Source: JACQPU01 sp039961715 (GTDB lineage: Bacteria; Bacteroidota; Ignavibacteria; UBA10030). From it: 64,000 bases of DNA. A program made the translations under genes and the position numbers. The stretch spans positions 66,303 through 130,302 of the forward strand of contig JABRVW010000042.1 in assembly GCA_039961715.1 (NCBI GenBank), in the 5' to 3' direction. This document shows positions 45,369 through 53,578 of this stretch, one piece after another; position 1 is the stretch's first letter; the number at the start of each line of letters is the position of its first letter. The notes beneath the pieces are model-generated. The model had not been told where the DNA came from. It searched no databases and was given only the letters and a program-made list of their open reading frames with translations.

Positions 45369-45405
45369 TCTCAAAGTGAGACAGAAGGGTAATCTCATTC
45401 TGAGA
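45369..45405 (-). promoter_or_regulatory. Two tandem inverted repeats, candidate activator-binding sites
   Basis: TCTCAAAGTGAGA (45369-45381) and TCTCATTCTGAGA (45393-45405), the same TCTCA-N3-TGAGA palindrome twice, centres 24 bases apart. They sit about 100-130 bases upstream of the transcription start expected from the -24/-12 promoter, a usual place for enhancer-binding protein sites. Confidence 0.55.
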
Positions 45406-45410
45406 CTGCT

Positions 45411-47369
45411 TTATTTCGTGAGAACCATCCTGATGAGCTTGGTGGATGTTCCGGACTGCAATCTGGCAACATAAACACCGCTTGGCAAATCCGAAGCATT
45501 AAATTCAACCTGATAAAGCCGTCCCGCTTCCGCCGCTCCGTTGAACAGTTCGGCCACTTGCCGTCCGAGCAGATCGTACACGCGCAGGTTTGCCTGTCCG
45601 GAGGCGGCCAGGGAGAACCGGATGGAGGTGGTTGGATTAAAGGGGTTCGGGTGGTTCTGGCCAAGCGTGAACTCAAGCGGAGCCACGCCGATGACAACCT
45701 CCAGGGAAGAGGTATAGGTAAAGGAACCGGAATGATCAATTTGCTTGATGCGGTACGCGTAGCGGCCGGGCGCATCGGGTTTATCAGTAAAGGTGTAGTC
45801 CCGGGGTGACGTGGAAGTGCCGGCTCCCTGGACAAACCCGATGTGGTTCCAGGTTTCTGGTTCATGGTTCATGACTTCATGCCCTTGAACCATGAACTGT
45901 GAACCATGAACCAACCGTCTCTCAATGTCAAACCCATAATTCCCTGTCTCCGATTCCGTCCTCCACCTGAGCTCTGCATTCAATCCATTCGCAACAGCCG
46001 TGAAGCTTGTCAGTTGGACCGGCAGGGGCGTGGATCCCTCATCGGCCCCCATGTAAGGGCCATTGGGATTCGACTGCCTCGCATCGCCGTCGATATCGTC
46101 CGCCACCGTGGCAACGAGTGCATCCGTTCCCCGAAGCTGAGTGTCGCCATTGGAGCCTCCAGCAAGATGAAAGTCGCTGGCAGCATTCACGAGTGTGACC
46201 GAAACAGAAACAGAGTTGGGATCGGGGTTCACACCGCTCCAATTCTGCCACTCTGACAAGGTTGAAAAATCCTGAAACTGACCGTCGAATCCAACTCTGT
46301 TGGATGCTCCCGGGGCGTAGAGATTGTTATAGTTCGTCGTCAGGTCGGCGGCCGTTAGCAAACTGTTATTGATGCACGAAGATTCAGCCACATCATAGTT
46401 GTTGATAACCACGTTATTCCGGAAATTACATGTTCCGTCAAAGACATAGAGTCCGGCAGCATCAAAGGGAGTTGAAGCAACTGAATTCAACACAAGCGTG
46501 TTGTGATAGACCTCCTTGTCTCCTCCTCCGCCAAAGTCAAGCAGGTAATAGTCACTGCCACCGGTCGATACAAAGCCGCCCCCAACAAAGTTGTTCTCTA
46601 CGCGCAGGGTCCCGCTATTCATTACTTCCTTTATTCCAGAAATCCCATTTGAGCCTGAAGTTTTTAGAACGTGAATTCGATTCTTCGAAATCGTCATGGT
46701 GCCCGCGCCGCCAGCCAGATAGATGCCATACGCCTTCGGGGAACCCGACTGGTCACCGCTGATGGTATTCCTGCTTATCACATTGGCAGAGCCATTGACA
46801 CTGCTGAAATATACAATCCCATTCGCGTTTCCGATGCCATGAATTTCGTTGTTCTGAATAACCACATTGCTCGGACCCTCGATCCGCACACCGTAGTCTG
46901 GAGTGTTCGTTGCGTCGCCGAGAATGCAGTTCTTGATCGTGATATTGGTGCCGGAGCCGCCGGCATAGATCAGCGCGCTTCCGGAAGCCTGAGAGGATCG
47001 TTGAATGGTCAGGTCCTTCGTTGTCCCTCCGGAGTTCGAACCATCGATGGTAACATAGCTCGGTCCGTTGAGATAGATTCCGTTCGTTCCGGAAACCGTG
47101 ATGACGGGCGATGTTGATGCGGCGGGACGGATGACAATGTTGTTCGTGGCGGAGAGGTCGCTTCGAGTCAGTGCCGTCGTGCCGGGCTCGGTGAAACTGC
47201 CATTGATCTCAAGCACCAGCGTGCCTGAGACCCCGTTGGTATTAATATCTGCAAAGGCCGCCGACAGATCGGCGTAGTCGCCCCCGCTGCCGACGGTTTT
47301 GGTGCCCGAGAGCTGAGAAAACGCACCGAGGGGAAAAAGAAGAAACACGATGGTGGCAAGCAACCTCAT
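45411..47369 (-). CDS. Secreted right-handed beta-helix protein with T9SS type A sorting domain
   Basis: 652 residues. Signal peptide MRLLATIVFLLFPLGAFSQ; then a parallel beta-helix of pectate-lyase type (YVTIDGSNSGGTTKDLTI, NITIKNCILGDAT, NVVIQNNEIHGIG); then PLPVQLTSFTA, an Fn3-like domain; and the T9SS domain (LGQNHPNPFNPTTSI ... LPSGVYVARLQSG). A stretch VHGSQFMVQGHEVMNHEP near residue 515 is translated from an intergenic repeat (see findings). GGGAGG precedes the ATG. It follows the X gene of cassette 1 by 83 bases. Confidence 0.82.
   Translation of the reverse strand: MRLLATIVFLLFPLGAFSQLSGTKTVGSGGDYADLSAAFADINTNGVSGTLVLEINGSFTEPGTTALTRSDLSATNNIVIRPAASTSPVITVSGTNGIYLNGPSYVTIDGSNSGGTTKDLTIQRSSQASGSALIYAGGSGTNITIKNCILGDATNTPDYGVRIEGPSNVVIQNNEIHGIGNANGIVYFSSVNGSANVISRNTISGDQSGSPKAYGIYLAGGAGTMTISKNRIHVLKTSGSNGISGIKEVMNSGTLRVENNFVGGGFVSTGGSDYYLLDFGGGGDKEVYHNTLVLNSVASTPFDAAGLYVFDGTCNFRNNVVINNYDVAESSCINNSLLTAADLTTNYNNLYAPGASNRVGFDGQFQDFSTLSEWQNWSGVNPDPNSVSVSVTLVNAASDFHLAGGSNGDTQLRGTDALVATVADDIDGDARQSNPNGPYMGADEGSTPLPVQLTSFTAVANGLNAELRWRTESETGNYGFDIERRLVHGSQFMVQGHEVMNHEPETWNHIGFVQGAGTSTSPRDYTFTDKPDAPGRYAYRIKQIDHSGSFTYTSSLEVVIGVAPLEFTLGQNHPNPFNPTTSIRFSLAASGQANLRVYDLLGRQVAELFNGAAEAGRLYQVEFNASDLPSGVYVARLQSGTSTKLIRMVLTK
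45859..45912. repeat. GGTTCATGGTTCA / TGAACCATGAACC inverted repeat inside a gene
   Basis: GGTTCATGGTTCA (45859-45871) and TGAACCATGAACC (45900-45912) are exact reverse complements; another TTGAACCATGAAC lies at 45885-45897. The same family occurs between genes at 21517-21536. Here it is in frame within the coding sequence of the beta-helix protein. Confidence 0.8.
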
Positions 47370-47452
47370 GACGGCCTCCCTGGGAGTGGATGAATGGAGT
47401 ATGGACGACTGATCCGGAGACACAATGGGCATTGGATGGCTATGAACCGCGA

Positions 47453-48685
47453 TCATTCGTACCACGAGAGGATTTCATAACTGCCGGTTGTCGGATAGAA
47501 CGGGGGCAGGTCGGTCATCAACCTCTCATCATAGCGGTAGTTCTTCTGAAACCCGTGGTTGATTGATCCCCCGGAAAAGGTCCCCACAGGACCGCGTTGG
47601 TACTGTTGAATTCCGCCGACAAGGTTGATGGTTCCGGCGATGGGACGTGTGTTATAGTTCTGTGCTGTAAAGCCTCCCGTGCGGCAAAAGATTGACGCGT
47701 GGACGTTGATGTCATTGTTGTTTGCCGCATTGTCCGTGATAATGACGTTATTGTCAGCCGTGATCCCGAGCATGTCATCGCACTCGGGATCGCTGGGATC
47801 TTTGCTGTACACGATGTTATCATCGAGATACACGTTTCCCTTCCCGAGTCCCGAGCTCCCGGTGGCTGTGACAGTCACTCTTCCTTTCAGGGTTCCCTTC
47901 ATCCTCACGTTGGCATCCTTGACATACACAACGCCGTTGGGCGCGAACGTGGACAGGGGCTCCGTCATAGGGGGATTTCCTCCCTCCTGCCAGGTGACGG
48001 TCCCGTCGGCATTGAACGTCAGTGACACATCTGCCCCCGAGGTGAAGTATTTTCCGCCAGACTGTGCCGCTCCCTCAAGCGGAGACATATCGCTCGGGAG
48101 GTTGATGGACACTCCGCTTTGAAACCCCCCGTAGAATTTCGGCTTGGAGGAGGACGGGCTCTTGAACAGTCCGTTCTTCGCCGTCACCTTGCCATAGAAG
48201 ACAGGGTTGCCGGAAACTGATAGTTTTGATTGTGTGTGAAACGGCCCCCACACGGTGTCACCCGTGATCCAGTAGATGCCGCCCTCAACCACGCTGTAGT
48301 AGGCGAACTTTGAAAAACTGCTGGGCTGCATAACGATGATGATTGTCGCCGTTTTGTTTTCGTACTCCCCTGTCGTTTCATCGGGCCCCTGTGTCGTTGC
48401 CCTGGCGGTGATCTGGATGCGCCGGTTGGGCAGGTCCTTCACCTGAACGCTGTACGTTCCGCCGGCAAAGGGGACGTTGCTGTATCCCTCCCTCCAGTTC
48501 GGTGTGAAGAAAATCTGATTTGCCGCGATGTTCGCTGCGCTCGCCGCCATGTTGTGGACCGCCGCGTTCGTATAGTACAACGAGTAGTTTTTGACCGCTT
48601 CTTCGGTGACTCTGGACAAGCTGAATCCCATCAGCGCAAAGATCACGTTGAATCCCATGACCATCAGAATCGAGGTTCGTCCCAT
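47453..48685 (-). CDS. Pilin-like cassette 1, X protein (PilX-like with beta-helical body)
   Basis: 410 residues. N-terminal hydrophobic helix MGRTSILMVMGFNVIFALM, Glu10-15 region TEEAVKNY, then a helix (NAAVHNMAASAANIAANQIF) and a long beta body with WGPFHTQSKLSVSG, NVYLDDNIVY, NNVIITDNA, resembling DUF4900-type PilX-like proteins of Bacteroidota. GGGAG precedes the ATG. 18 bases after the W gene. Anchored in the cytoplasmic membrane or assembled in a pseudopilus; not shown which. Confidence 0.68.
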   Translation of the reverse strand: MGRTSILMVMGFNVIFALMGFSLSRVTEEAVKNYSLYYTNAAVHNMAASAANIAANQIFFTPNWREGYSNVPFAGGTYSVQVKDLPNRRIQITARATTQGPDETTGEYENKTATIIIVMQPSSFSKFAYYSVVEGGIYWITGDTVWGPFHTQSKLSVSGNPVFYGKVTAKNGLFKSPSSSKPKFYGGFQSGVSINLPSDMSPLEGAAQSGGKYFTSGADVSLTFNADGTVTWQEGGNPPMTEPLSTFAPNGVVYVKDANVRMKGTLKGRVTVTATGSSGLGKGNVYLDDNIVYSKDPSDPECDDMLGITADNNVIITDNAANNNDINVHASIFCRTGGFTAQNYNTRPIAGTINLVGGIQQYQRGPVGTFSGGSINHGFQKNYRYDERLMTDLPPFYPTTGSYEILSWYE

Positions 48686-48703
48686 GATGCTCCCTTTCTC
48701 CTG

Positions 48704-49321
48704 TCAGCGGTTTTGCAGATTGCGCGACACAAGCCTGATCTGCCGCCAGAACGTCTCATACGCGAAGGGGTCGTTCACGTACACCTGGTCGTACGGGTCC
48801 GCGGCCTGGACCTGCACGGAAATTTCCATGGAGTACACGATGGAAGGGTCCGCAATCGGGAAATTCACCGAATCGCCGAGAGCATCGTAATACTTCAACC
48901 GAAAGGTCGTCACCCCGAAATTCCACTTCTCAGGCGTCAGGTTGTTCGTCTGCTTGTACAAAAAGCGATCCCGCGGATTCGGCGTGTCGGTCAGTTCCGA
49001 CGGATCGCCGAGCCAGTAATAGATGCTGTCCAGGTTGCCGTCGTTGTTGTAATCGCACAGAAACTTGATGCGGGTCGAATCGGCCAGCAGGAGCGATTTT
49101 GTGGGATCAGGAATCTTCTTGAAATCGCGGCAGTAGCCGATTTTGCGAAGATCGTACTCCAGAATGCTCACCATCGTTGTGAGGTTGGTCTGGAGATTAA
49201 GCTGGATGTGGTATGCGGCGGAAGTCTCCTGCGCCGACTGGTTGAGCCGCATCGTCATCAGGAAGAGAAATCCTGCAATGACAAACGACCCGATAATATC
49301 CATCATTGAGCTGCTGCCCAT
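48704..49321 (-). CDS. Pilin-like cassette 1, W protein (PilW-like)
   Basis: 205 residues: N-terminal MMDIIGSFVIAGFLFLMTM, then MVSILEYDLRKIGYCRDF and DYNNDGNLDSIYYWLGDPSEL; ends RQIRLVSRNLQNR. Paralogue of the W protein at 42681-43259, with the same order of features and similar length. The ILExDLxxIGY part resembles PilW/GspJ-type minor pilins. Begins 3 bases after the V gene. Confidence 0.68.
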   Translation of the reverse strand: MGSSSMMDIIGSFVIAGFLFLMTMRLNQSAQETSAAYHIQLNLQTNLTTMVSILEYDLRKIGYCRDFKKIPDPTKSLLLADSTRIKFLCDYNNDGNLDSIYYWLGDPSELTDTPNPRDRFLYKQTNNLTPEKWNFGVTTFRLKYYDALGDSVNFPIADPSIVYSMEISVQVQAADPYDQVYVNDPFAYETFWRQIRLVSRNLQNR

Positions 49322-49324
49322 GGC

Positions 49325-49813
49325 TTAGCGGAAAGACCAATAACTGAAGATGTGTTTGAAGGTCAACGTGTCCGGTTGCACTGTACCCCAGACACTGACG
49401 GTGATTTTCTTATGCCAGGTTCGGGAGGTGGAACTGCCGTCGGGGTCCGAAGGATTGACGTATACGACACTGCACTTCACGGTCAGGCTGTCCACTCCGG
49501 AGATGCCGAGGGTGGTCGTATAGTTGTGGTAATCGTCAAAATCGTCAAAGTCGGGATGAACCTCGCCCGATTCCTTCCCCAGCGTGCTCGTGAGCGAGTT
49601 CACCGAGGAAACATCCGTATCGATGGTGTTCTCGTCGAACGCTTTCCCCATGGCTTCCTCCAGGACCGACATGCCCAGAGAAACTTTGTAGATCCCGATT
49701 TCCGCCTGCTGGAGGATGAAGCCGTGATTGGCAAAGTTCCTTTGAACCGTTGAAACGGTAAGCCCGATCAGAACGACCGCACCTGCTGTCAGAAGCATTT
49801 GCCCCGTGTTCAA
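49325..49813 (-). CDS. Pilin-like cassette 1, V protein (PilV-like)
   Basis: 162 residues from a TTG start (GGAG 9 bases upstream); the alternative ATG is five codons later. N-terminal helix GQMLLTAGAVVLIGLTVSTV, then LEEAMGKAFDENTID and a beta-rich C-terminal domain (KKITVSVWGTVQPDTLTFKHIF). Paralogue of the V protein at 43266-43799. First gene behind the sigma-54-type promoter. Confidence 0.68.
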   Translation of the reverse strand: MNTGQMLLTAGAVVLIGLTVSTVQRNFANHGFILQQAEIGIYKVSLGMSVLEEAMGKAFDENTIDTDVSSVNSLTSTLGKESGEVHPDFDDFDDYHNYTTTLGISGVDSLTVKCSVVYVNPSDPDGSSTSRTWHKKITVSVWGTVQPDTLTFKHIFSYWSFR

Positions 49814-49876
49814 GGCCGATGACTCCGATGGTGATGAAGGGGGAGGATGACGATGAACCGTCTTGGGGTTCGTTCG

Positions 49877-49892
49877 TGCAACCTCTATGCCA
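49877..49892 (-). promoter_or_regulatory. Sigma-54-type promoter of pilin-like cassette 1
   Basis: Minus-strand TGGCATAGAGGTTGCA (reading 49892 to 49877) matches the sigma-54 consensus TGGCACGRNNNTTGCW at all but two positions, with GG and GC correctly spaced. It lies 63 bases before the V start codon. The gene for a sigma-54 activator ends about 130 bases further upstream. Confidence 0.7.
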
Positions 49893-49954
49893 AAGGGCAG
49901 AAACCCCTTATTTGAGCGGAAATGGGAGAGGACAGCAGGAAGGGATGGGAAGAA

Positions 49955-49971
49955 TTGCCCCGCGTGGGCAA
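49955..49971 (-). promoter_or_regulatory. Inverted repeat upstream of the cassette 1 promoter, candidate activator site
   Basis: TTGCCC-CGCGT-GGGCAA, a perfect inverted repeat, centre about 70 bases upstream of the -24 element. Fits an enhancer-binding protein site in distance and form. Confidence 0.45.
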
Positions 49972-50019
49972 GGAAAGCCCACTGGGGACTTACCGAAGGG
50001 AGAGGCGGATCAGAAAAGC

Positions 50020-51393
50020 TTACTTCTTCAGGCCATATTCTTTGATCTTCGAAAAGAGAACCCTGCGGTCAATCTTGAGCAACGCGGCGGCCCTGGTCCT
50101 GTTCCATTTCGAGACTTCGAGGGCCTTCAGGATCACGTCGCGCTCGACTTTTGCAATGATTTCGCGAAGGGCATAGGGGGAAGAGGCATTGGGAAAAGGA
50201 ACCTGAATCCCGCCGGGCAGGGGAGGAAGCGCGATGTGCTCCGGAGTAACATATTTTCCCTGGGCGAGCACAGTGGCACGTTGAACAACGTTCTCGAGCT
50301 CGCGGACGTTTCCCGGCCAGGGATAGGTTTTTAACTGCTGGTAAACGTCTTTCGTGGCATAGAGCGTTCTTCTCCCGCCGTACTTTTTGAGGAAGTGGTC
50401 CACGAGGAGCGGAATGTCTTCCTTGCGCTCTCTCAACGGCGGAATCTCGATCTGCATGACCTGGAGCCTGAAATACAAATCCCTCCGGAATTTTCCTTCT
50501 TTCACCTCGGCTTCAAGGTTTCGGTTCGTCGCAGCAATCACCCGAACATCAACCTGCAGGGCATCTTTTCCGCCAACCCTGTGGAATTCTCCCTGTTCCA
50601 GAACGCGGAGGAACTTGGATTGGAGAGCCGGGCTCATTTCAGAGACTTCATCGAGGAAAATCGTCCCCCGATCAGCCAGCTCGAACCTCCCCCGTCGCTG
50701 TGCCTCGGCTCCGGTGAACGCCCCCCGCTCATGGCCGAACAACTCGCTTTCCATCAGGCCTTCGGGAATAGCAGCGCAGTTGACCTTGATGAAGGCCTCC
50801 GCCCGTCTGGTCGAATGCTGCCAGATGGCGTTTGCCACGAGCTCCTTTCCCGTTCCGGTCTCACCCTGAATCAGCACTGTTGCGTTCGTCGCCGCGACCT
50901 TTCCGATCATCTTGAAGACCCGTTGCATCACGGCACTTTTGCTCACGATGGGCTGAAGGTTCGCGTCGGTGGGCTCCATGCCCGCCAGGCGGTCACGCAA
51001 CGTCGTCACCTCAGCCTGGAGTTCCTTGTAGCGGAGCGCCCGTTTGACGGCTTCGAGGATCTCATCGATGTCGAACGGTTTGGTAACGTAGTCAAATGCG
51101 CCGAGCTTCATCGCTTCAATGGCTTTCGCGCTCGTCCCGAACGCTGTAAAAACCAGCACGGGCAGGTTCGGCTTCTTCCTCACGATTTCCTTCAGCGCGG
51201 TCAACCCGTCCATAGAGGGCATACGGATGTCCAACAGCACGAGATCGTACGCATTCTTGGTGATGAGGGACAGTGCCTGCTCTCCGTTCTCTGCCTCCTC
51301 AACAGTGAATTCACCGAAGCCAAGCAGGTCCCTGATATTCAGTCTGCTCGCCGGTTCGTCATCAACAACCAGGATTTTTTTCTTCCGAATCAT
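50020..51393 (-). CDS. Sigma-54-dependent response regulator (NtrC/ZraR-like)
   Basis: 457 residues: receiver with Asp55 (LVLLDIRMPS), then an AAA+ sigma-54 activator domain with Walker A GETGTGKE, the sigma-54 contact loop GAFTGA, and the segments FLDEVSEM and AATNRNLE, then a Fis-type helix-turn-helix (WNRTRAAALLKIDRRVLFSKI). Activates sigma-54 promoters when phosphorylated. The adjacent kinase is its evident partner, and the -24/-12 promoters at 49877 and 45281 are probable targets. 16 bases after the kinase gene. Confidence 0.95.
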   Translation of the reverse strand: MIRKKKILVVDDEPASRLNIRDLLGFGEFTVEEAENGEQALSLITKNAYDLVLLDIRMPSMDGLTALKEIVRKKPNLPVLVFTAFGTSAKAIEAMKLGAFDYVTKPFDIDEILEAVKRALRYKELQAEVTTLRDRLAGMEPTDANLQPIVSKSAVMQRVFKMIGKVAATNATVLIQGETGTGKELVANAIWQHSTRRAEAFIKVNCAAIPEGLMESELFGHERGAFTGAEAQRRGRFELADRGTIFLDEVSEMSPALQSKFLRVLEQGEFHRVGGKDALQVDVRVIAATNRNLEAEVKEGKFRRDLYFRLQVMQIEIPPLRERKEDIPLLVDHFLKKYGGRRTLYATKDVYQQLKTYPWPGNVRELENVVQRATVLAQGKYVTPEHIALPPLPGGIQVPFPNASSPYALREIIAKVERDVILKALEVSKWNRTRAAALLKIDRRVLFSKIKEYGLKK

Positions 51394-51409
51394 GACATCG
51401 TCGTATGTT

Positions 51410-52915
51410 TCAATGGTCCCGCCTCAGCGGGAGAATGACGGAGAACCGAGATCCGCCTCCGGGGGAAGCGGAATATTCAAGTCTTCCTCCATGGGATCGG
51501 ACAATCTCGTTGGCGATGGAAAGGCCAAGTCCGACGCCTGTTTCCTTCGTCGTAAAGAATGGATCAAAGATTCTGTCTGCATGCGATGGCGGGACACCTG
51601 CGCCGTCATCTTCGACAATCACAAGAAGGTCTTCTGCATGCGAGCGTACCCTTACCGAAACTGTCCCCCCCGAGGGAAGCGCGTCAATGGCGTTCTGGAA
51701 CAGATTAAAAAACACCTCGCGGAGCTCCGCGGGCTCCGCCTCGCACACAACCCCTTCCACCGCGAGATCCCTCTCGACGCGAATCTTCTTTCTTCGGAAA
51801 TCTGCGGTCAGGGCATCCAGAGTCGTTTCAAGAAACTCCCGAATGTCGATGCTCTGTTTCCGGAGGGCCCTCTGCTTTGAAAAATACAACAGCTTGCGGA
51901 CAATCTCCTCCACCCGATCGAGTTCTCCAAGGACCGCTTTCATTGCATCCGGCGTGAACGATTTCACGCGCCTGGATCCCATCCCCCTCTGCCACAGCTG
52001 AATCCGCGTTCTGATGAGCGAGAGGGGAGTTCTGATTTCATGGGCGACTCCTGCCACAAGCTGTCCCAGCGCTGCAAGCTTCTCAGCCTGTTCGATCCGT
52101 TTTCGAAGCGAGTCCGCCTCGGTCTGTTGTCGTGCGATGGTATCCGCCAGCGCGTTGATGGAGCCTGAGATTCTTCCGAGCTCGGTTCCGGACGTTGGAA
52201 GCCGGTGCGCGAGGTCGGTCTTCATGGCGTCGAGCCCATCCTGAATCGCCTTCACGTCCCTCCGCAGAAGAACCATGAACAGGCCAGCCAGGAGCAATCC
52301 TGCGAGAACGGCGAGGGGCAGGAGAGGAGCGGGATTAAACCGCCAGGATTCAGAAAGATCGTCGGAGAGGTCATCGACGGCCCAGGCGACACCCACCAGC
52401 CGGCTCCGGGCGTACACCGGAGTCCCGGCAATGATGTAATTCGCCTCTCCTATTTCATACTGGCCGGATTGTTCGAGTCGCTGATCGAGCACATTCTGGG
52501 TCACCGCACGCAGAAATCGTTGCAGGGCTGGGGAGAGGTCCGTGTCACCGGTCATCCGCACCACCCCTAATTGTGTGTTCCAGATCGCATGGAAAAAACC
52601 GGCCTGGGCACCCGGATATTTCAGCAGTTCCTCGCCGGTGATTGTTGCGAGAAGCTCGCGCATTTCCGGGCGATGCGCCACCGTCGAGTCATCGAACTGC
52701 TCCTCCGCAATGAAGCCCATGACACTTCCATGCCGTCGCGCGAGCTCCTCGGTGAGAGACCGGAGCCGCTCAAGATTGAGTCGAACAATGCTCTCCCGAG
52801 TCGAGCGCAAGGTGTCTGCCGTCATGATGATCGCCACCGTGGCTCCGAGCGCCAGGACGAGGGCGATGCCGACAACCTGGGTGCGCAGGGATATGGAGCT
52901 CAATCGCGAAGCCAT
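51410..52915 (-). CDS. Sensor histidine kinase (NtrB/ZraS-like)
   Basis: 501 residues. Membrane helices at about 13-32 and 198-218 enclose a periplasmic sensor domain; a HAMP-like linker follows. HisKA with His292 in GVAHEIRTPLS, N box NLFQNAIDAL, G1 DDGAGVP, F box FDPFFTTK and G2 GVGLGLSI. Cognate kinase of the sigma-54 activator downstream. The stimulus is not known. 12 bases after the LuxR-type regulator gene. Confidence 0.92.
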   Translation of the reverse strand: MASRLSSISLRTQVVGIALVLALGATVAIIMTADTLRSTRESIVRLNLERLRSLTEELARRHGSVMGFIAEEQFDDSTVAHRPEMRELLATITGEELLKYPGAQAGFFHAIWNTQLGVVRMTGDTDLSPALQRFLRAVTQNVLDQRLEQSGQYEIGEANYIIAGTPVYARSRLVGVAWAVDDLSDDLSESWRFNPAPLLPLAVLAGLLLAGLFMVLLRRDVKAIQDGLDAMKTDLAHRLPTSGTELGRISGSINALADTIARQQTEADSLRKRIEQAEKLAALGQLVAGVAHEIRTPLSLIRTRIQLWQRGMGSRRVKSFTPDAMKAVLGELDRVEEIVRKLLYFSKQRALRKQSIDIREFLETTLDALTADFRRKKIRVERDLAVEGVVCEAEPAELREVFFNLFQNAIDALPSGGTVSVRVRSHAEDLLVIVEDDGAGVPPSHADRIFDPFFTTKETGVGLGLSIANEIVRSHGGRLEYSASPGGGSRFSVILPLRRDH

Positions 52916-52927
52916 CAGCCACGGCGC

Positions 52928-53578
52928 CTACGAACCATAGCCGTTTTCCAGCGCATACCTCACCAGATTTGCGGCATCGTGAATGTTGAGCTTCTGCATG
53001 ATGTTCGTTCTGTGCGTCTCCACCGTACGGGGGCTGATGAAGAGGTTTTCCGCGATTTGCTGATTGTTCATCCCCCGGGCGATGTAGTTGAGGACTTCCT
53101 TCTCGCGCCGGGTCAGGCTTGCTTCGCCGGTCCTCTCGTCGCGCTTCTCCGCATTCCTGACATACTCGGAAATCATCAGCTCGGAGATGCGCGGACTGAA
53201 GAACTTGCTTCCCTTCGTCACGGCATAGATGGCCTCAGTGATCTCGTCCTTGCCGGCATTCTTCAGCAAGTACCCGCTCGCACCGGATTTCAGAATCTGA
53301 TACACGTACTCCGCATTCTCATGCATGGTCAGCACCAGGACTTTGACCGACGGGAACTCAACACGGATGCGTCTGGTTGCGTCGATGCCGGACAGTTTCG
53401 GCATTGAAATATCCACGATCACGACGTCCGGATGCAGTTGACGGACCTTTGCGACCGTGTCTTCTCCGTCGGCCGACTCGCCGATGATCTGGAAATCCTT
53501 GTTGCTCCCGATGAGGTTCCTGATGCCTGTTCGGATCAATTCATGGTCGTCTGCAAGAAGTATTCTGATTTTAGCCAT
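52928..53578 (-). CDS. LuxR/NarL family response regulator
   Basis: 216 residues: receiver with DD at 10-11, Asp56 (VVIVDISMPK), Thr and Lys (YLLKNA), then a LuxR-type helix-turn-helix (SLTRREKEVLNYIARG ... ISPRTVETHRTNIMQKL). Partner of the HisKA_3 kinase, whose stop codon it overlaps by 8 bases. Confidence 0.94.
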   Translation of the reverse strand: MAKIRILLADDHELIRTGIRNLIGSNKDFQIIGESADGEDTVAKVRQLHPDVVIVDISMPKLSGIDATRRIRVEFPSVKVLVLTMHENAEYVYQILKSGASGYLLKNAGKDEITEAIYAVTKGSKFFSPRISELMISEYVRNAEKRDERTGEASLTRREKEVLNYIARGMNNQQIAENLFISPRTVETHRTNIMQKLNIHDAANLVRYALENGYGS

